64,000 nt of DNA, from contig JAKOWL010000250.1 of assembly GCA_029781535.1 (NCBI GenBank), positions 1 to 64,000 of the forward strand, read 5' to 3'. Position numbers and translations under genes: made by a program. The notes under the pieces were generated by a model. That model ran no database searches and was not told the origin of the DNA. It saw only the letters and a program-made list of their open reading frames with translations. Positions within the stretch are counted from its first letter, which is position 1. The number at the start of each line of letters is the position of its first letter. The DNA is from Pseudomonadota bacterium (lineage in GTDB: Bacteria > Pseudomonadota > Gammaproteobacteria > Burkholderiales > Methylophilaceae). Shown piece by piece: positions 1 to 9,450 of this stretch.

Positions 1-5
1 TACAT

Positions 6-494
6 TTGCTGAGACTGATCAAGCGCGCACACCGCGCCGCTTATTATGCCTCTGACTGGGCTGCGATACGCAAAGATCTGCATGCAGATGATATCCGTAC
101 CGCAGCTTTATTGCATGACCTTGCTGAAATGATGATGTGGTGCTTTGCGCCGGACAAAATGAACACGATTTTCGCCATGCAACAAACCGACTCCACATTG
201 CGCAGCAAAACAGCGCAAGAACAAATCCTGGGGTTCAGACTGACAGATTTACAAAAGGCATTGGTCGATACATTTCATCTCCCACATATCCTTTCTAAAC
301 TTATGGAAGACGAGAATAGCGAAGATGCCCGCGCCAGAAACGTTGTGCTCGCAGTCAATCTTGCACGTCATTCTGCCAATGGGTGGGATAATGCAGCGCT
401 GCCAGATGATTACAAGGATATTGCCGAATTCCTGCATGTGGACGCAGCGCGCGTGATGTTTCTGGTTGGAGCTCCAGAAACACCTCAGACATAA
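6..494 (+). CDS. HDOD-like domain protein (probably truncated by the window start)
   Basis: ORF runs to the window start; contains HDLAEMMMW and other HDOD-like helical features. Confidence 0.5.
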   Translation: MLRLIKRAHRAAYYASDWAAIRKDLHADDIRTAALLHDLAEMMMWCFAPDKMNTIFAMQQTDSTLRSKTAQEQILGFRLTDLQKALVDTFHLPHILSKLMEDENSEDARARNVVLAVNLARHSANGWDNAALPDDYKDIAEFLHVDAARVMFLVGAPETPQT

Positions 495-533
495 TAAAAA
501 CGAATTACTGTAAAACTGCAGGACAAATCTGAG

Positions 534-1190
534 CTAGGCAGCGCATTGCTTGGCCGTATGTGTCTCCAGCCAGAAGTAATAGAACTCCCGTACGACAGCC
601 AGGAACAATTCCCTGATCTCTTTTACTTTGAATAGCGGTAATGTCATGTCTACTGCCATGCGATATGTGATGTTACTCTTTATCGGAGCATCTCTTAACC
701 GCACCATCACCACTTTGGCTAATTTCGAACGGGTTTCCACCACCAGCGGCTCCGCTCCTTGTGTATACAAACTTCTTGAATAGCGTAGCAACGCCAAAGT
801 ATCCCGCTCATCAAAAAATTCATGTTCAAGACTTTCGGTCAGCTTATCCAGGGATGCCGGCAAAGGTTTCCACTTTACCGGCTTGATGTCATAGCCGTAG
901 TGCTTTTCAAACAAAGCGATTGCCTTGATGTCGTTCATCCAGAACGGATAAAACTCCCGTGCGGAATTTTGACACTCCAACGCATCCAACTGCGTCACAG
1001 TCGCTAATACATTCGTCAGGGCGTTGCCAAATTCTGTAGGATTTTGTGGCTTACCTGTCAGCTCCACTATCATGTTATCCAAGAATAGTGAACGTCTATA
1101 AAGTGTGCCCGCAGACGCGCCTTTCTTGCCAAGGAATTTCAGATAGGCTTCTGCAGCTTGCTTTTCACGTGATTGTTTCATACCGCCCAT
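534..1190 (-). CDS. Conserved hypothetical protein, 218 aa
   Basis: Long ORF with no overlapping better candidate; no family recognised. Confidence 0.6.
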   Translation of the reverse strand: MGGMKQSREKQAAEAYLKFLGKKGASAGTLYRRSLFLDNMIVELTGKPQNPTEFGNALTNVLATVTQLDALECQNSAREFYPFWMNDIKAIALFEKHYGYDIKPVKWKPLPASLDKLTESLEHEFFDERDTLALLRYSRSLYTQGAEPLVVETRSKLAKVVMVRLRDAPIKSNITYRMAVDMTLPLFKVKEIRELFLAVVREFYYFWLETHTAKQCAA

Positions 1191-1290
1191 TTTAGGCAGT
1201 ATGAATTGATTCTAAATTAAAGAAAAAGCCGGAAAAAACACAACATTTTTAGATTGTGCAGCCAACAGGAACTATCAATGCCTCTGGAGA

Positions 1291-2395
1291 CTAAACACCT
1301 TGCTTCAGGCTTTCCATGATGAACGGATCCAGATCGCCATCGAGCACGCCTTGCGTGTTGCCAATCTCGACATTGGTACGCAGATCCTTGATGCGCGACT
1401 GGTCAAGTACATAACTGCGAATCTGGTGCCCCCAGCCGATATCGGTTTTCGCATCTTCCAGCGCTTGCTTTTCAGCGTTACGCTTGTTCAATTCCAGATT
1501 ATAAAGCGCGCCCCTCAACATACTCATCGCTTCGTCTTTATTACGATGCTGGCTGCGGTCGTTCTGGCATTGCACTACCACCCCTGTAGGAATATGGGTA
1601 ATGCGCACGGCAGAATCTGTTTTATTGATATGCTGACCGCCTGCGCCTGATGCCCGATAGGTATCAATACGCAAATCCGCCGGGTTGATTTCAATCTCTA
1701 TCGAATCGTCCACCTCAGGAAAAACTTGCACGCTGGCAAAACTGGTATGGCGCTTGGCATTGCTGTCAAAAGGTGACTTGCGCACCAGACGATGCACGCC
1801 ATTTTCTGTGCGCAAAGTACCATAGGCATAATCACCAGAAACTTTGATAGATGCACCTTTTATACCGGCCACGTCTCCTTCGGACTCTTCCAGGACCTCC
1901 ACCTTGAAGCCTTTGCGCTCACAATAGCGCAGATACATGCGCAATAACATGGCCGCCCAATCTTGCGCTTCGGTACCCCCGCTACCGGATTGAAACTCGA
2001 CAAAGCAATTGGCAGAATCCAGCTCGCCGGAAAACATGCGGCGGAATTCCATTTCAGCTATGGTTTTTTCAATTGCGTTAGTATCCACATCTATACTCAA
2101 TAGCGTGGCATCGTCATTTTCTTCGCGCGCCATTTCAAACAGCTCGCGGCTATCGTTCAAGCTGGTTTCAACTTGCTGCAGATTATTGACCACCAGCTCC
2201 AACGTGCGCTTTTCCTTGCCAAGTTTCTGGGCTTTCTCGGCATCGTCCCAGACTTTTGGATCCTCTAATAAACCATTGACCTCTTCCAGACGCTGTGACT
2301 TGTTCTCGAAGTCAAAGATACCCCCGAAGAGCTTTGTGGCGGGCAGCCAAGTCATCCAGACGATTGGCAATTAAATTGAGTTGTTCGGCTTCCAT
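1291..2395 (-). CDS. prfB: Peptide chain release factor 2, expressed through a +1 programmed frameshift
   Basis: RF2 protein with GGQ motif ([10 protein letters not shown]). Zero-frame start ATG at 2395 encodes [27 protein letters not shown] then TGA at 2312-2314; the +1 frame continues [13 protein letters not shown]. Confidence 0.95.
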
Positions 2396-2444
2396 GTTGT
2401 TTTTTGCTTAAATTCTTGAAAAGCGGAATTATACCGCAATCGCC

Positions 2445-2852
2445 TTAGACTTTCGGCTTGACCACTTCACCATCCTCTTTGATGAAAGCACCGATGTCCG
2501 GATTCTCAAGGATTTCCAGTACCATTTCCGATGGACGGCACAGGCGCACCCCTTTGGGGGTCACGACGATTGGACGATTGATTAAAATGGGGTGTGCCAT
2601 CATCGCATCCAGCAAAGCGTCATCCGTCAGGCGCACATCATCCAAACCCAGCTCCGCATATGGCGTACCTTTTTCCCGCAACACGTTACGTACCGGCACT
2701 CCCATCCTGGCAATCAACCCTTTCAGCTCATCACGACTTGGCGGTGTTTTCAGGTATTCGATAACCGTAGGTTCCACCCCGCTTTGTCGAATCATCGCCA
2801 AGGTGTTGCGCGAAGTACCGCATGCCGGATTATGGTAGATAACGATACTCAT
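2445..2852 (-). CDS. arsC: Arsenate reductase, glutaredoxin-type
   Basis: MSIVIYHNPACGTSRNTLAMIR N-terminus with the ArsC catalytic Cys. Confidence 0.9.
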   Translation of the reverse strand: MSIVIYHNPACGTSRNTLAMIRQSGVEPTVIEYLKTPPSRDELKGLIARMGVPVRNVLREKGTPYAELGLDDVRLTDDALLDAMMAHPILINRPIVVTPKGVRLCRPSEMVLEILENPDIGAFIKEDGEVVKPKV

Positions 2853-3487
2853 TTGAGGTTCCTTATGCAGAATAAATGGGTAGCCAACGCTAACAGTTGA
2901 GCCACCAGAAAACCCGCCACATCAAATGGCGCAATCCCTACAAAGGTATTGGTCAGACTTCTGGCAACCGTTACTGCAGGATTGGCAAAGAAAGTGGAAG
3001 AAGTAAACCAATAACCAGCCGTTACAGTCAACGCGACCAGCATTGGTACTTTTTCAGGCACATACTTTGTTCCCAGCCGGATGACCATTAACAAAGTCAT
3101 GGTTGATAAAAACTCACTTAGCATCTGTGCCGTACCGCTTCTAGCATGCGTAGAAACCTGCAAGATAGCTTGACCAAATATCGTATGGGTAATCAGGACA
3201 CCTGCAATAGCGCCCAGGAACTGCGCAGTCAAATAACGTATCGCCTCAATTCTGTTCAAACTACCTTGATACCATGCATGCATGGTGACCACGGGGTTAA
3301 TATGTGCGCCTGACACAGGGCCGAGCAAAGTGATCAGTACATATAAGCCACAACCCGTGGCAATACTATTGCCCAGCAAAGCTACCGCATCGTTACCTTG
3401 AGCCAGCTGCTGCCCCATCACGCCAGAACCTGTTACTATTGCCAACAATCCGGCTGTGCCAAAAAACTCGCTGATGATTTTTATCAT
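2849..3487 (-). CDS. MIP/aquaporin family channel (AqpS-like)
   Basis: Six-TM protein with two NPA-type motifs (GAHINPVVT, FANPAVT); start set at MIKIISEFFG; 4-nt ATGA overlap with arsC. Confidence 0.8.
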   Translation of the reverse strand: MIKIISEFFGTAGLLAIVTGSGVMGQQLAQGNDAVALLGNSIATGCGLYVLITLLGPVSGAHINPVVTMHAWYQGSLNRIEAIRYLTAQFLGAIAGVLITHTIFGQAILQVSTHARSGTAQMLSEFLSTMTLLMVIRLGTKYVPEKVPMLVALTVTAGYWFTSSTFFANPAVTVARSLTNTFVGIAPFDVAGFLVAQLLALATHLFCIRNLK

Positions 3488-3586
3488 ATACGCATCATGA
3501 TTCTGTAATAAAATTGTAATATTGCGTGGGCGTTGAAGTCGAAGAATTATACAATAACGCAAAGTCAAACTTTCAGGGAGAGCTTT

Positions 3587-4243
3587 ATGGCAAATGGTGT
3601 ATTAAGCCGACTAGTTGCATCAATGGCACCAAAAAATGAAAACTACTTCATTCTTTTCAATAACTTAGCTGAATGCGTGGTCAAAGGTGCCAAAACCTTG
3701 GCTTCCATGTCTGCCACTGACGACCCACATCTGTTCCAAAAACAGTTTGAAGAAATCCGCAATCATGAATCCGAAGCCGACGAATACACCAAAGAGATTC
3801 TGTTAAGCTTGCATAAAACATTCATTACACCATTCGACCGCCGCGAGATTCGCGAATTGGCAAACGCCTTGGATGATATTGTCGATACTTGTGAAGATAT
3901 CCCGCAGCGCTCATTTGTATATGGTCATATCCCTTTCACGCCAGAGATGGCCGCTTTGGGACAGATTCTGTTGCGCGCCGCAGAAAAAGTACGCGATGTC
4001 GTAATTTTGTTATCTGACATGAAAAACGCCGACCGCATCATGAAACTTTGTGAAGAGATCAGCATCATCGAAGGCGAAGCTGACCACGTGATGCGTGCAG
4101 GCATGAAACGCTTGTTCGCGGAAGTCACCGATGCGCGTGACCTGATTCGCGCCAAAGAGCTCTACGACCTCTTCGAAGCTGCGGTCGACAGTTGCGAGGA
4201 TGTTGCTGACGTTATTCATGGCGTTGTGCTAGAACGCATCTAA
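3587..4243 (+). CDS. DUF47 (PhoU-like) phosphate transport regulator
   Basis: All-helical DUF47-type protein (FDRREIRELANALDDIVDTCED), directly upstream of a Pit transporter; RBS CAGGGAG before MANGV. Confidence 0.85.
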   Translation: MANGVLSRLVASMAPKNENYFILFNNLAECVVKGAKTLASMSATDDPHLFQKQFEEIRNHESEADEYTKEILLSLHKTFITPFDRREIRELANALDDIVDTCEDIPQRSFVYGHIPFTPEMAALGQILLRAAEKVRDVVILLSDMKNADRIMKLCEEISIIEGEADHVMRAGMKRLFAEVTDARDLIRAKELYDLFEAAVDSCEDVADVIHGVVLERI

Positions 4244-4255
4244 GGCGGATTCCCA

Positions 4256-5260
4256 ATGATAGACAACGCCATATTGATTATGGGGCTGCTAGTTCTGGTA
4301 GCCCTGCTGTTTGATTTCATGAACGGGTTCCATGACGCGGCCAATTCGATTGCCCTCATGGTCTCTACCCGTTTGCTGACCCCGCAGGTTGCCGTGGCTT
4401 GGGCAGCTTTCTTCAACTTCATCGCCTTCATGTTTTTTGGCCTGCATGTAGCTAACACCATCGGCAAAGGCATCATCAACCCGGATATTGTCAATAACGC
4501 GGTGATATTTGGGGCATTGGGTGGTGCGATATCCTGGAACATCATCACCTGGTGGTTCGGCATCCCGTCATCATCGTCACACGCGCTGATCGGTGGCCTG
4601 CTGGGTGCCGGTTTTGCGCAAGCAGGCATGCATGGGATCATCATCGGCGAGAAACTGATTGCGACCACATTGGCAATCTTCCTGTCACCACTGTTCGGCA
4701 TGGCGCTCGCTTTACTCTTGTCGATTTTGTTATTGTGGATTTTTGAAAGATCACAACCATACAAAACCGAGAGTCGCTTCAACAAACTGCAATTCATTTC
4801 TTCTTCTTTCTTCAGTTTGGGTCATGGTGCTAACGATGCGCAGAAAACCATGGGTATCATTACGGTATTGTTATACGCCAACGGCCATTTGCAAGGTGAT
4901 TTCAATGTACCTTTCTGGGTAGTTGCATCATGTCAGCTAGCCATGGGTTTGGGCACACTGTTTGGCGGCTGGCGTATCGTACGCACCATGGGCATGGGCA
5001 TTACCCGTATCCGCCCTACCGGTGGCTTCTGTGCGCAAACATCTGGTTCTATCGCGCTATTTCTGGCCACCTCGTTAGGAATCCCGGTTTCAACCACCCA
5101 CACGATCACTGGTGCCATCGTCGGTGTAGGCTTGTCCAGACGCGCTTCTGCAGTGCGCTGGGGGCTGGCTTCGCGCATCGTATGGGCATGGATTATCACC
5201 ATTCCGGCTTCTGCGGTCATCGCAGCGATTTTCTTCAGCTTTGGGAAGACATTCTTATAA
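4256..5260 (+). CDS. pit: Low-affinity inorganic phosphate transporter, PiT family
   Basis: NGFHDAANSIA and GHGANDAQKTMG motifs of the PiT family. Confidence 0.9.
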   Translation: MIDNAILIMGLLVLVALLFDFMNGFHDAANSIALMVSTRLLTPQVAVAWAAFFNFIAFMFFGLHVANTIGKGIINPDIVNNAVIFGALGGAISWNIITWWFGIPSSSSHALIGGLLGAGFAQAGMHGIIIGEKLIATTLAIFLSPLFGMALALLLSILLLWIFERSQPYKTESRFNKLQFISSSFFSLGHGANDAQKTMGIITVLLYANGHLQGDFNVPFWVVASCQLAMGLGTLFGGWRIVRTMGMGITRIRPTGGFCAQTSGSIALFLATSLGIPVSTTHTITGAIVGVGLSRRASAVRWGLASRIVWAWIITIPASAVIAAIFFSFGKTFL

Positions 5261-5285
5261 GCAGTTTAGCGGCACTTAAAAGAAA

Positions 5286-5307
5286 GGGCGCCCATGCGCC
5301 CTTTTTT
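5286..5307. terminator. Rho-independent terminator between convergent pit and the GT4 gene
   Basis: GGGCGC-CCAT-GCGCCC stem followed by TTTTTT, A-rich on the other side. Confidence 0.8.
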
Positions 5308-6460
5308 AATTCTGGATAAGCTTCTGGTAAAAGCCAGCTTTCTGCACAGCTTTGGCGTTTGCAGTCCAATATCTGGTCACATATTCCTTGCCAGCATTTC
5401 CCAAGCTCAAACGCTCAGCAGGCTGAGCTAATAGATCATGGACAATCTGTGCAAATCTCATTTCATTATCCGGCGCTATCCTGGCACCTTGCCCTTCGAT
5501 AAGTATTGATGCTGTTCCCAGCTCCGCTATTGCAACAACTGGTGTACCTTGCGCCATCGCCTCGAGCAGCACCAACCCTTGTGTCTCGCTTTTAGATGCG
5601 AACACAAAGATATCCGCTGCACCATAGCAGGCATTGAGCTCCTTTTCCCTATCCAGATAACCTATAAACTGCACATGTTTCTCGATACCATGTGTGTTTA
5701 CCTGCCGGCGCAAATGTGCCTCAGCTGGCCCTTCTCCAGTAATCACGAGCAGAACTTCCGGAATCTTATGCCTGAGAACATTCATCATTTCCAGCAGGAA
5801 ATCTATGTTTTTTTCATGCGCAACGCGACCAACATACAACAACATTGGTCGGTTTGCCGGGATATTATATTTCTTCCTGAAATGAACTCCGTCAGACTCG
5901 GCAAAGCTTGCCTGTTGCAGGCCGGTTGCAATCACTTCCGCAGGGACATTTACCCCATAACTGCGCAACACATCGAGCATCGGTTTGGAAGGCGAAATAA
6001 TCGCATTGAGCGCATTACATTGTCTCTTAGATATCCTTCTCGCCATGCCTTTAGCCACAACTCTAGGAATCCATGGCAAGTAGTGATGCAGATAGTCTTC
6101 AAAGAATGTGTGGTAGGTCTCTACGATGGGCAACCCTAACTCCTTGGCGATTTTCAGCCCTGCGTAATGTGCAATGAAAGGTGTATGGATATGGACAATA
6201 TCGAAATTCTGCGCGCGTAACTCCGGGAGCAGTTTTAATACGCTCGCATACCTCATCAACTTGTCTTCCGGATCGAAGAAAATCCGGCGTGCGGCCACAC
6301 GTGTAATCCAGGTCCCGTCTTCCGTCACAACACCATAGTCTGGCGCTATCAGATGGACTTCATGCCCCAGCGCCTGCAACTGTGTCGCGAACGTCTTTAT
6401 CGAAGTAGAAACCCCATTCACTCGGGGGAAATACACATCAGAAATCAGTAATATTTTCAT
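5306..6460 (-). CDS. Glycosyltransferase family 4 (glycolipid synthase-like)
   Basis: MKILLISDVYFPRVNGVSTSIKTF N-terminus and SETQGLVLLEAMAQGTPVVA GT-B motif; start chosen at MKILL. Confidence 0.75.
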   Translation of the reverse strand: MKILLISDVYFPRVNGVSTSIKTFATQLQALGHEVHLIAPDYGVVTEDGTWITRVAARRIFFDPEDKLMRYASVLKLLPELRAQNFDIVHIHTPFIAHYAGLKIAKELGLPIVETYHTFFEDYLHHYLPWIPRVVAKGMARRISKRQCNALNAIISPSKPMLDVLRSYGVNVPAEVIATGLQQASFAESDGVHFRKKYNIPANRPMLLYVGRVAHEKNIDFLLEMMNVLRHKIPEVLLVITGEGPAEAHLRRQVNTHGIEKHVQFIGYLDREKELNACYGAADIFVFASKSETQGLVLLEAMAQGTPVVAIAELGTASILIEGQGARIAPDNEMRFAQIVHDLLAQPAERLSLGNAGKEYVTRYWTANAKAVQKAGFYQKLIQN

Positions 6461-6482
6461 CAACTTAACCCTGTATCGATGC

Positions 6483-6516
6483 ATATTAGTCCGGCAATGC
6501 GTCAGATTTATGACCG
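6483..6516 (-). promoter_or_regulatory. PhoB-box-like promoter of the GT4 gene
   Basis: Minus strand CGGTCATAAATCTGACGC (6516-6499) matches CTGTCATAWAWCTGTCAY at 15/18, then 10 nt, then TAATAT (6488-6483). Confidence 0.6.
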
Positions 6517-6525
6517 AAAATCGAG

Positions 6526-6565
6526 TTTTCATCAAAATATCATCTGCATGTCACGCCAATTTCAT
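6526..6565 (+). promoter_or_regulatory. Four tandem PhoB half-site-like heptamers at 11-bp phase
   Basis: TTTTCAT(6526)-CAAA-ATATCAT(6537)-CTGC-ATGTCAC(6548)-GCCA-ATTTCAT(6559). Confidence 0.5.
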
Positions 6566-6587
6566 CTTGAAGTGGCAAAGTGCGTGC

Positions 6588-7442
6588 ATGCTAAAGTCCA
6601 TATATACCAAGATGTTATGGATCATCCCTATCTGCCTGTATGCATCGGATGCGCAGGCATGGGGGCTATACACCCACATCTACTTCTCGCAATATCTGCT
6701 GGTATGTGCACCCCTCATGGATCAGCGAATCCGGTCAGCCATTCAGAAGTTTCCCCGTCTTGTACAAGCAGGTGCCTGCCTGCCTGATTTAGCCATCATT
6801 TCCAAGTCTTTCAGCACGTCACATCAATGGCATATTTCTGAACACATGATAGCGACTGCAGACTCTGAAGAGGAACTTGCGATTGCCATAGGTTATACCA
6901 GCCACCTGTTTGTAGATGTGATTGCACATAACCATTTTGTACCTGCCCACGAGGCCAAGTGGCTTAATAAAACGATAGTGACGCATGTCGCTTCTGAATG
7001 GGCGATGGATGGCCATATATCCAAACATGTCACATACACGCCGCATCAGCTGATCCACACGAACCTTGAGGCGCTCAGCAGATTCGCTGCGCAAAAGTTT
7101 GGTGTCCACCATCATGTCGCCAAGACCCAGTTAAAACGTCTGTCACGATTGGACAGACTACTCCGCATCAGCAGGTTATCCACGTTTTTGCTATGGCTGT
7201 TAAAACTTCGGGATTTAGACCTGTTGAAGAACCTGAATTACTACCTGAATAAGACAGAACATGCACTGAGCCATTTCCATTTCACCCTGCATGGACATAG
7301 ACCGCACTGGGAACCGGAACTGACGAATCTGACCGCAGCAGAACTGATTGACTGGCGTTCTCAATGCCTTGGGGATCTGCGTATGCACGTACCGACCCCT
7401 ATCGATATCTTTTACCCCAAAGACAGCAATATTTTTATCTGA
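6588..7442 (+). CDS. Secreted zinc-dependent phospholipase C-like protein
   Basis: Signal peptide ...SDAQA|WGLYTH with Trp at the mature N-terminus; HLFVDVIAHNH and THVASEW reproduce the H-x3-D-x5-H and H-x3-E zinc-ligand spacing of bacterial PC-PLC. Confidence 0.7.
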   Translation: MLKSIYTKMLWIIPICLYASDAQAWGLYTHIYFSQYLLVCAPLMDQRIRSAIQKFPRLVQAGACLPDLAIISKSFSTSHQWHISEHMIATADSEEELAIAIGYTSHLFVDVIAHNHFVPAHEAKWLNKTIVTHVASEWAMDGHISKHVTYTPHQLIHTNLEALSRFAAQKFGVHHHVAKTQLKRLSRLDRLLRISRLSTFLLWLLKLRDLDLLKNLNYYLNKTEHALSHFHFTLHGHRPHWEPELTNLTAAELIDWRSQCLGDLRMHVPTPIDIFYPKDSNIFI

Positions 7443-7447
7443 GCTGT

Positions 7448-7993
7448 TCAGCCAAATACAACAAAAGAACTGATCACCAGCACATACCCAATCGCGGCCC
7501 CTGCCAGGACATCGCTAGGATAGTGCAGCCCAAGCACGACGCGCGACAAAGCCACCATCAGCATGAACGGCATAATGACAAACGACAATACTGGAAAATA
7601 ATAGATGGCTATCAAACCAAAACAGACCGCATGTAAGGTATGTCCGGAAGGGAAACTGAATCTGTCTAGCGGCTTCCCGGTAATAAAGACATCCTGATGC
7701 ACCTGATATGGCCTTGGCCGATGAGTTTTATGTTTCAGCCATTTATACAATACAGTCCCTGTCAGCCCCACGCACAACATATGCAAGACTGGTTTGATTC
7801 CTTCCGCTTGCTGCGTAAGCAATATCGCCAGCATCAGTACATACCAGAACATCCCATCGCCCAGACGGCTGATCAGTCGGAACCAGTCACGTATCAGACG
7901 ATATTGTCCAGTCATGCTCAAGGAGACACACAGTGCGCTATCCCAAGCCTGTATACGATTCCAATAATTTCGAATTGAAGACATATCTGACAT
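7448..7993 (-). CDS. PAP2 superfamily membrane phosphatase
   Basis: KHKTHRPRPYQ, FSFPSGHTLHA and SRVVLGLHYPSDVLAG acid phosphatase motifs. Confidence 0.85.
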   Translation of the reverse strand: MSDMSSIRNYWNRIQAWDSALCVSLSMTGQYRLIRDWFRLISRLGDGMFWYVLMLAILLTQQAEGIKPVLHMLCVGLTGTVLYKWLKHKTHRPRPYQVHQDVFITGKPLDRFSFPSGHTLHAVCFGLIAIYYFPVLSFVIMPFMLMVALSRVVLGLHYPSDVLAGAAIGYVLVISSFVVFG

Positions 7994-8029
7994 TTACAAT
8001 GTTTGATGTTGCCAAGATAAACACTATAA

Positions 8030-8058
8030 ATGTCAGCTTGATGAAGATTTGATGAAAG
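8030..8058 (-). promoter_or_regulatory. PhoB-box-like tandem repeat upstream of the PAP2 gene
   Basis: Minus strand CTTTCAT-CAAA-TCTTCAT-CAAG-CTGACAT, three heptamers at exact 11-bp phase; TATAGT (8028-8023) downstream. Confidence 0.5.
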
Positions 8059-8091
8059 TTTTTTTACTTAATCCATTAACTGAATGTCGTT

Positions 8092-9444
8092 TCAAGCTTG
8101 CTGTCTCACCACTTCAGCAATCTCTTCAGCCAGATTTCTGACCAATACAGCATCCTGACCTTCTACCATCACGCGAATCTTTGGCTCGGTACCTGACGCA
8201 CGCAACAATACGCGCCCAGTCCCATTCAGGGTCTTTTCCGCATCTTTGACTGCGCGCTGAATCGGCTCTGCTGCCAGATCCAGCTTGGCCTTTGTCGTCA
8301 CATTCACCAACACTTGCGGGTATAGCGGCAAAGCCTCACCCATCTCTGCCAATGACTTTCCGCTGACTTTGAGTGCCTGCAGCACTTGCAAGGCCGCAAT
8401 GATCGCATCACCGCTGGTGTGCTTATCCAGTATCAGGATATGGCCAGAGTTCTCGCCACCCAATTGCCAGTTCTTCTGCTGCAGCAATTCCAGCACGTAA
8501 CGATCGCCCACCTTTGCGCGCTCAAACGGAATCTGATGCCTAGCCAGTGCATGCTCAAGTGCAAGATTGGTCATCAGCGTACCCGCTACACCACCCTTCA
8601 ACTTGCCTTTACTATATAAACTCAAGGCAATGATGTAAAGCAACTGGTCGCCATCCAGCAACCTGCCCTTTGCGTCTACCATCATGACACGGTCGCCATC
8701 GCCATCAAAGGCGATCCCCAAATCAGCCTGCTGCTCGATAACCGCTTTTTGTAATGCTTGCGGGTGTGTGGAACCGACCTCGTAGTTGATATTCAGTCCG
8801 TCCGGATGACTGCCGATGGTCACTACTTCCGCACCCAACTCATGAAACACTGGTGGCGCCACATGATAAGTCGCGCCATGTGCGCAATCCAGTACGATCT
8901 TTAAACCACGCAAATCCAGGTTGTTGGGAAAAGTGCTTTTACAAAACTCCACATACCTGCCTGAAGCATCGTCAATCCTGCGTGCTTTCCCCAGCTTGGC
9001 CGATTCCATCACCTGCATCGGCTTATCCAATTCCGCTTCAATCGCCCGTTCTACCTCATCAGGCAACTTGGTACCTTGTGCAGAGAAGAACTTGATACCG
9101 TTATCGTAATAGGGGTTATGAGACGCGGAGATGACGATACCTGCCTGCGCACGCAGCGCACGTGTCAAATAAGCAACTGCAGGGGTTGGCATCGGGCCCG
9201 TCAGCAGTATATCCACGCCTGCTGCCGACAAACCGGCCTCCAGGGCGGCCTCCAGCATGTAACCTGAAATACGCGTATCCTTGCCTATCAGGACAGCAGG
9301 ATGTGCGCCTTTGGCAAGGTTACTCTCAAGACCCGTCAGTACGCGGCCAGCAGCATAACCCAAGCGCATCACGAAATCCGGCGTAATAAGCGACTCACCT
9401 ACTTTGCCGCGGATACCGTCAGTACCAAAATATTTTCTACCCAT
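8092..9444 (-). CDS. glmM: Phosphoglucosamine mutase
   Basis: [23 protein letters not shown] active site; 450 aa. Confidence 0.97.
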   Translation of the reverse strand: MGRKYFGTDGIRGKVGESLITPDFVMRLGYAAGRVLTGLESNLAKGAHPAVLIGKDTRISGYMLEAALEAGLSAAGVDILLTGPMPTPAVAYLTRALRAQAGIVISASHNPYYDNGIKFFSAQGTKLPDEVERAIEAELDKPMQVMESAKLGKARRIDDASGRYVEFCKSTFPNNLDLRGLKIVLDCAHGATYHVAPPVFHELGAEVVTIGSHPDGLNINYEVGSTHPQALQKAVIEQQADLGIAFDGDGDRVMMVDAKGRLLDGDQLLYIIALSLYSKGKLKGGVAGTLMTNLALEHALARHQIPFERAKVGDRYVLELLQQKNWQLGGENSGHILILDKHTSGDAIIAALQVLQALKVSGKSLAEMGEALPLYPQVLVNVTTKAKLDLAAEPIQRAVKDAEKTLNGTGRVLLRASGTEPKIRVMVEGQDAVLVRNLAEEIAEVVRQQA

Positions 9445-9450
9445 ATCATC

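Noticed and set aside
3488-3586. Possible Pho box between the aquaporin gene and DUF47-pit
   Set aside because: No phased TGTCAT/TCAT repeats seen; PiT genes are often not PhoB-activated
7987-8036. CTGACATTTA/TAAATGTCAG inverted repeat across the PAP2 start region
   Set aside because: One arm overlaps the third Pho half-site and the -10 region, so the phased direct repeats explain it better
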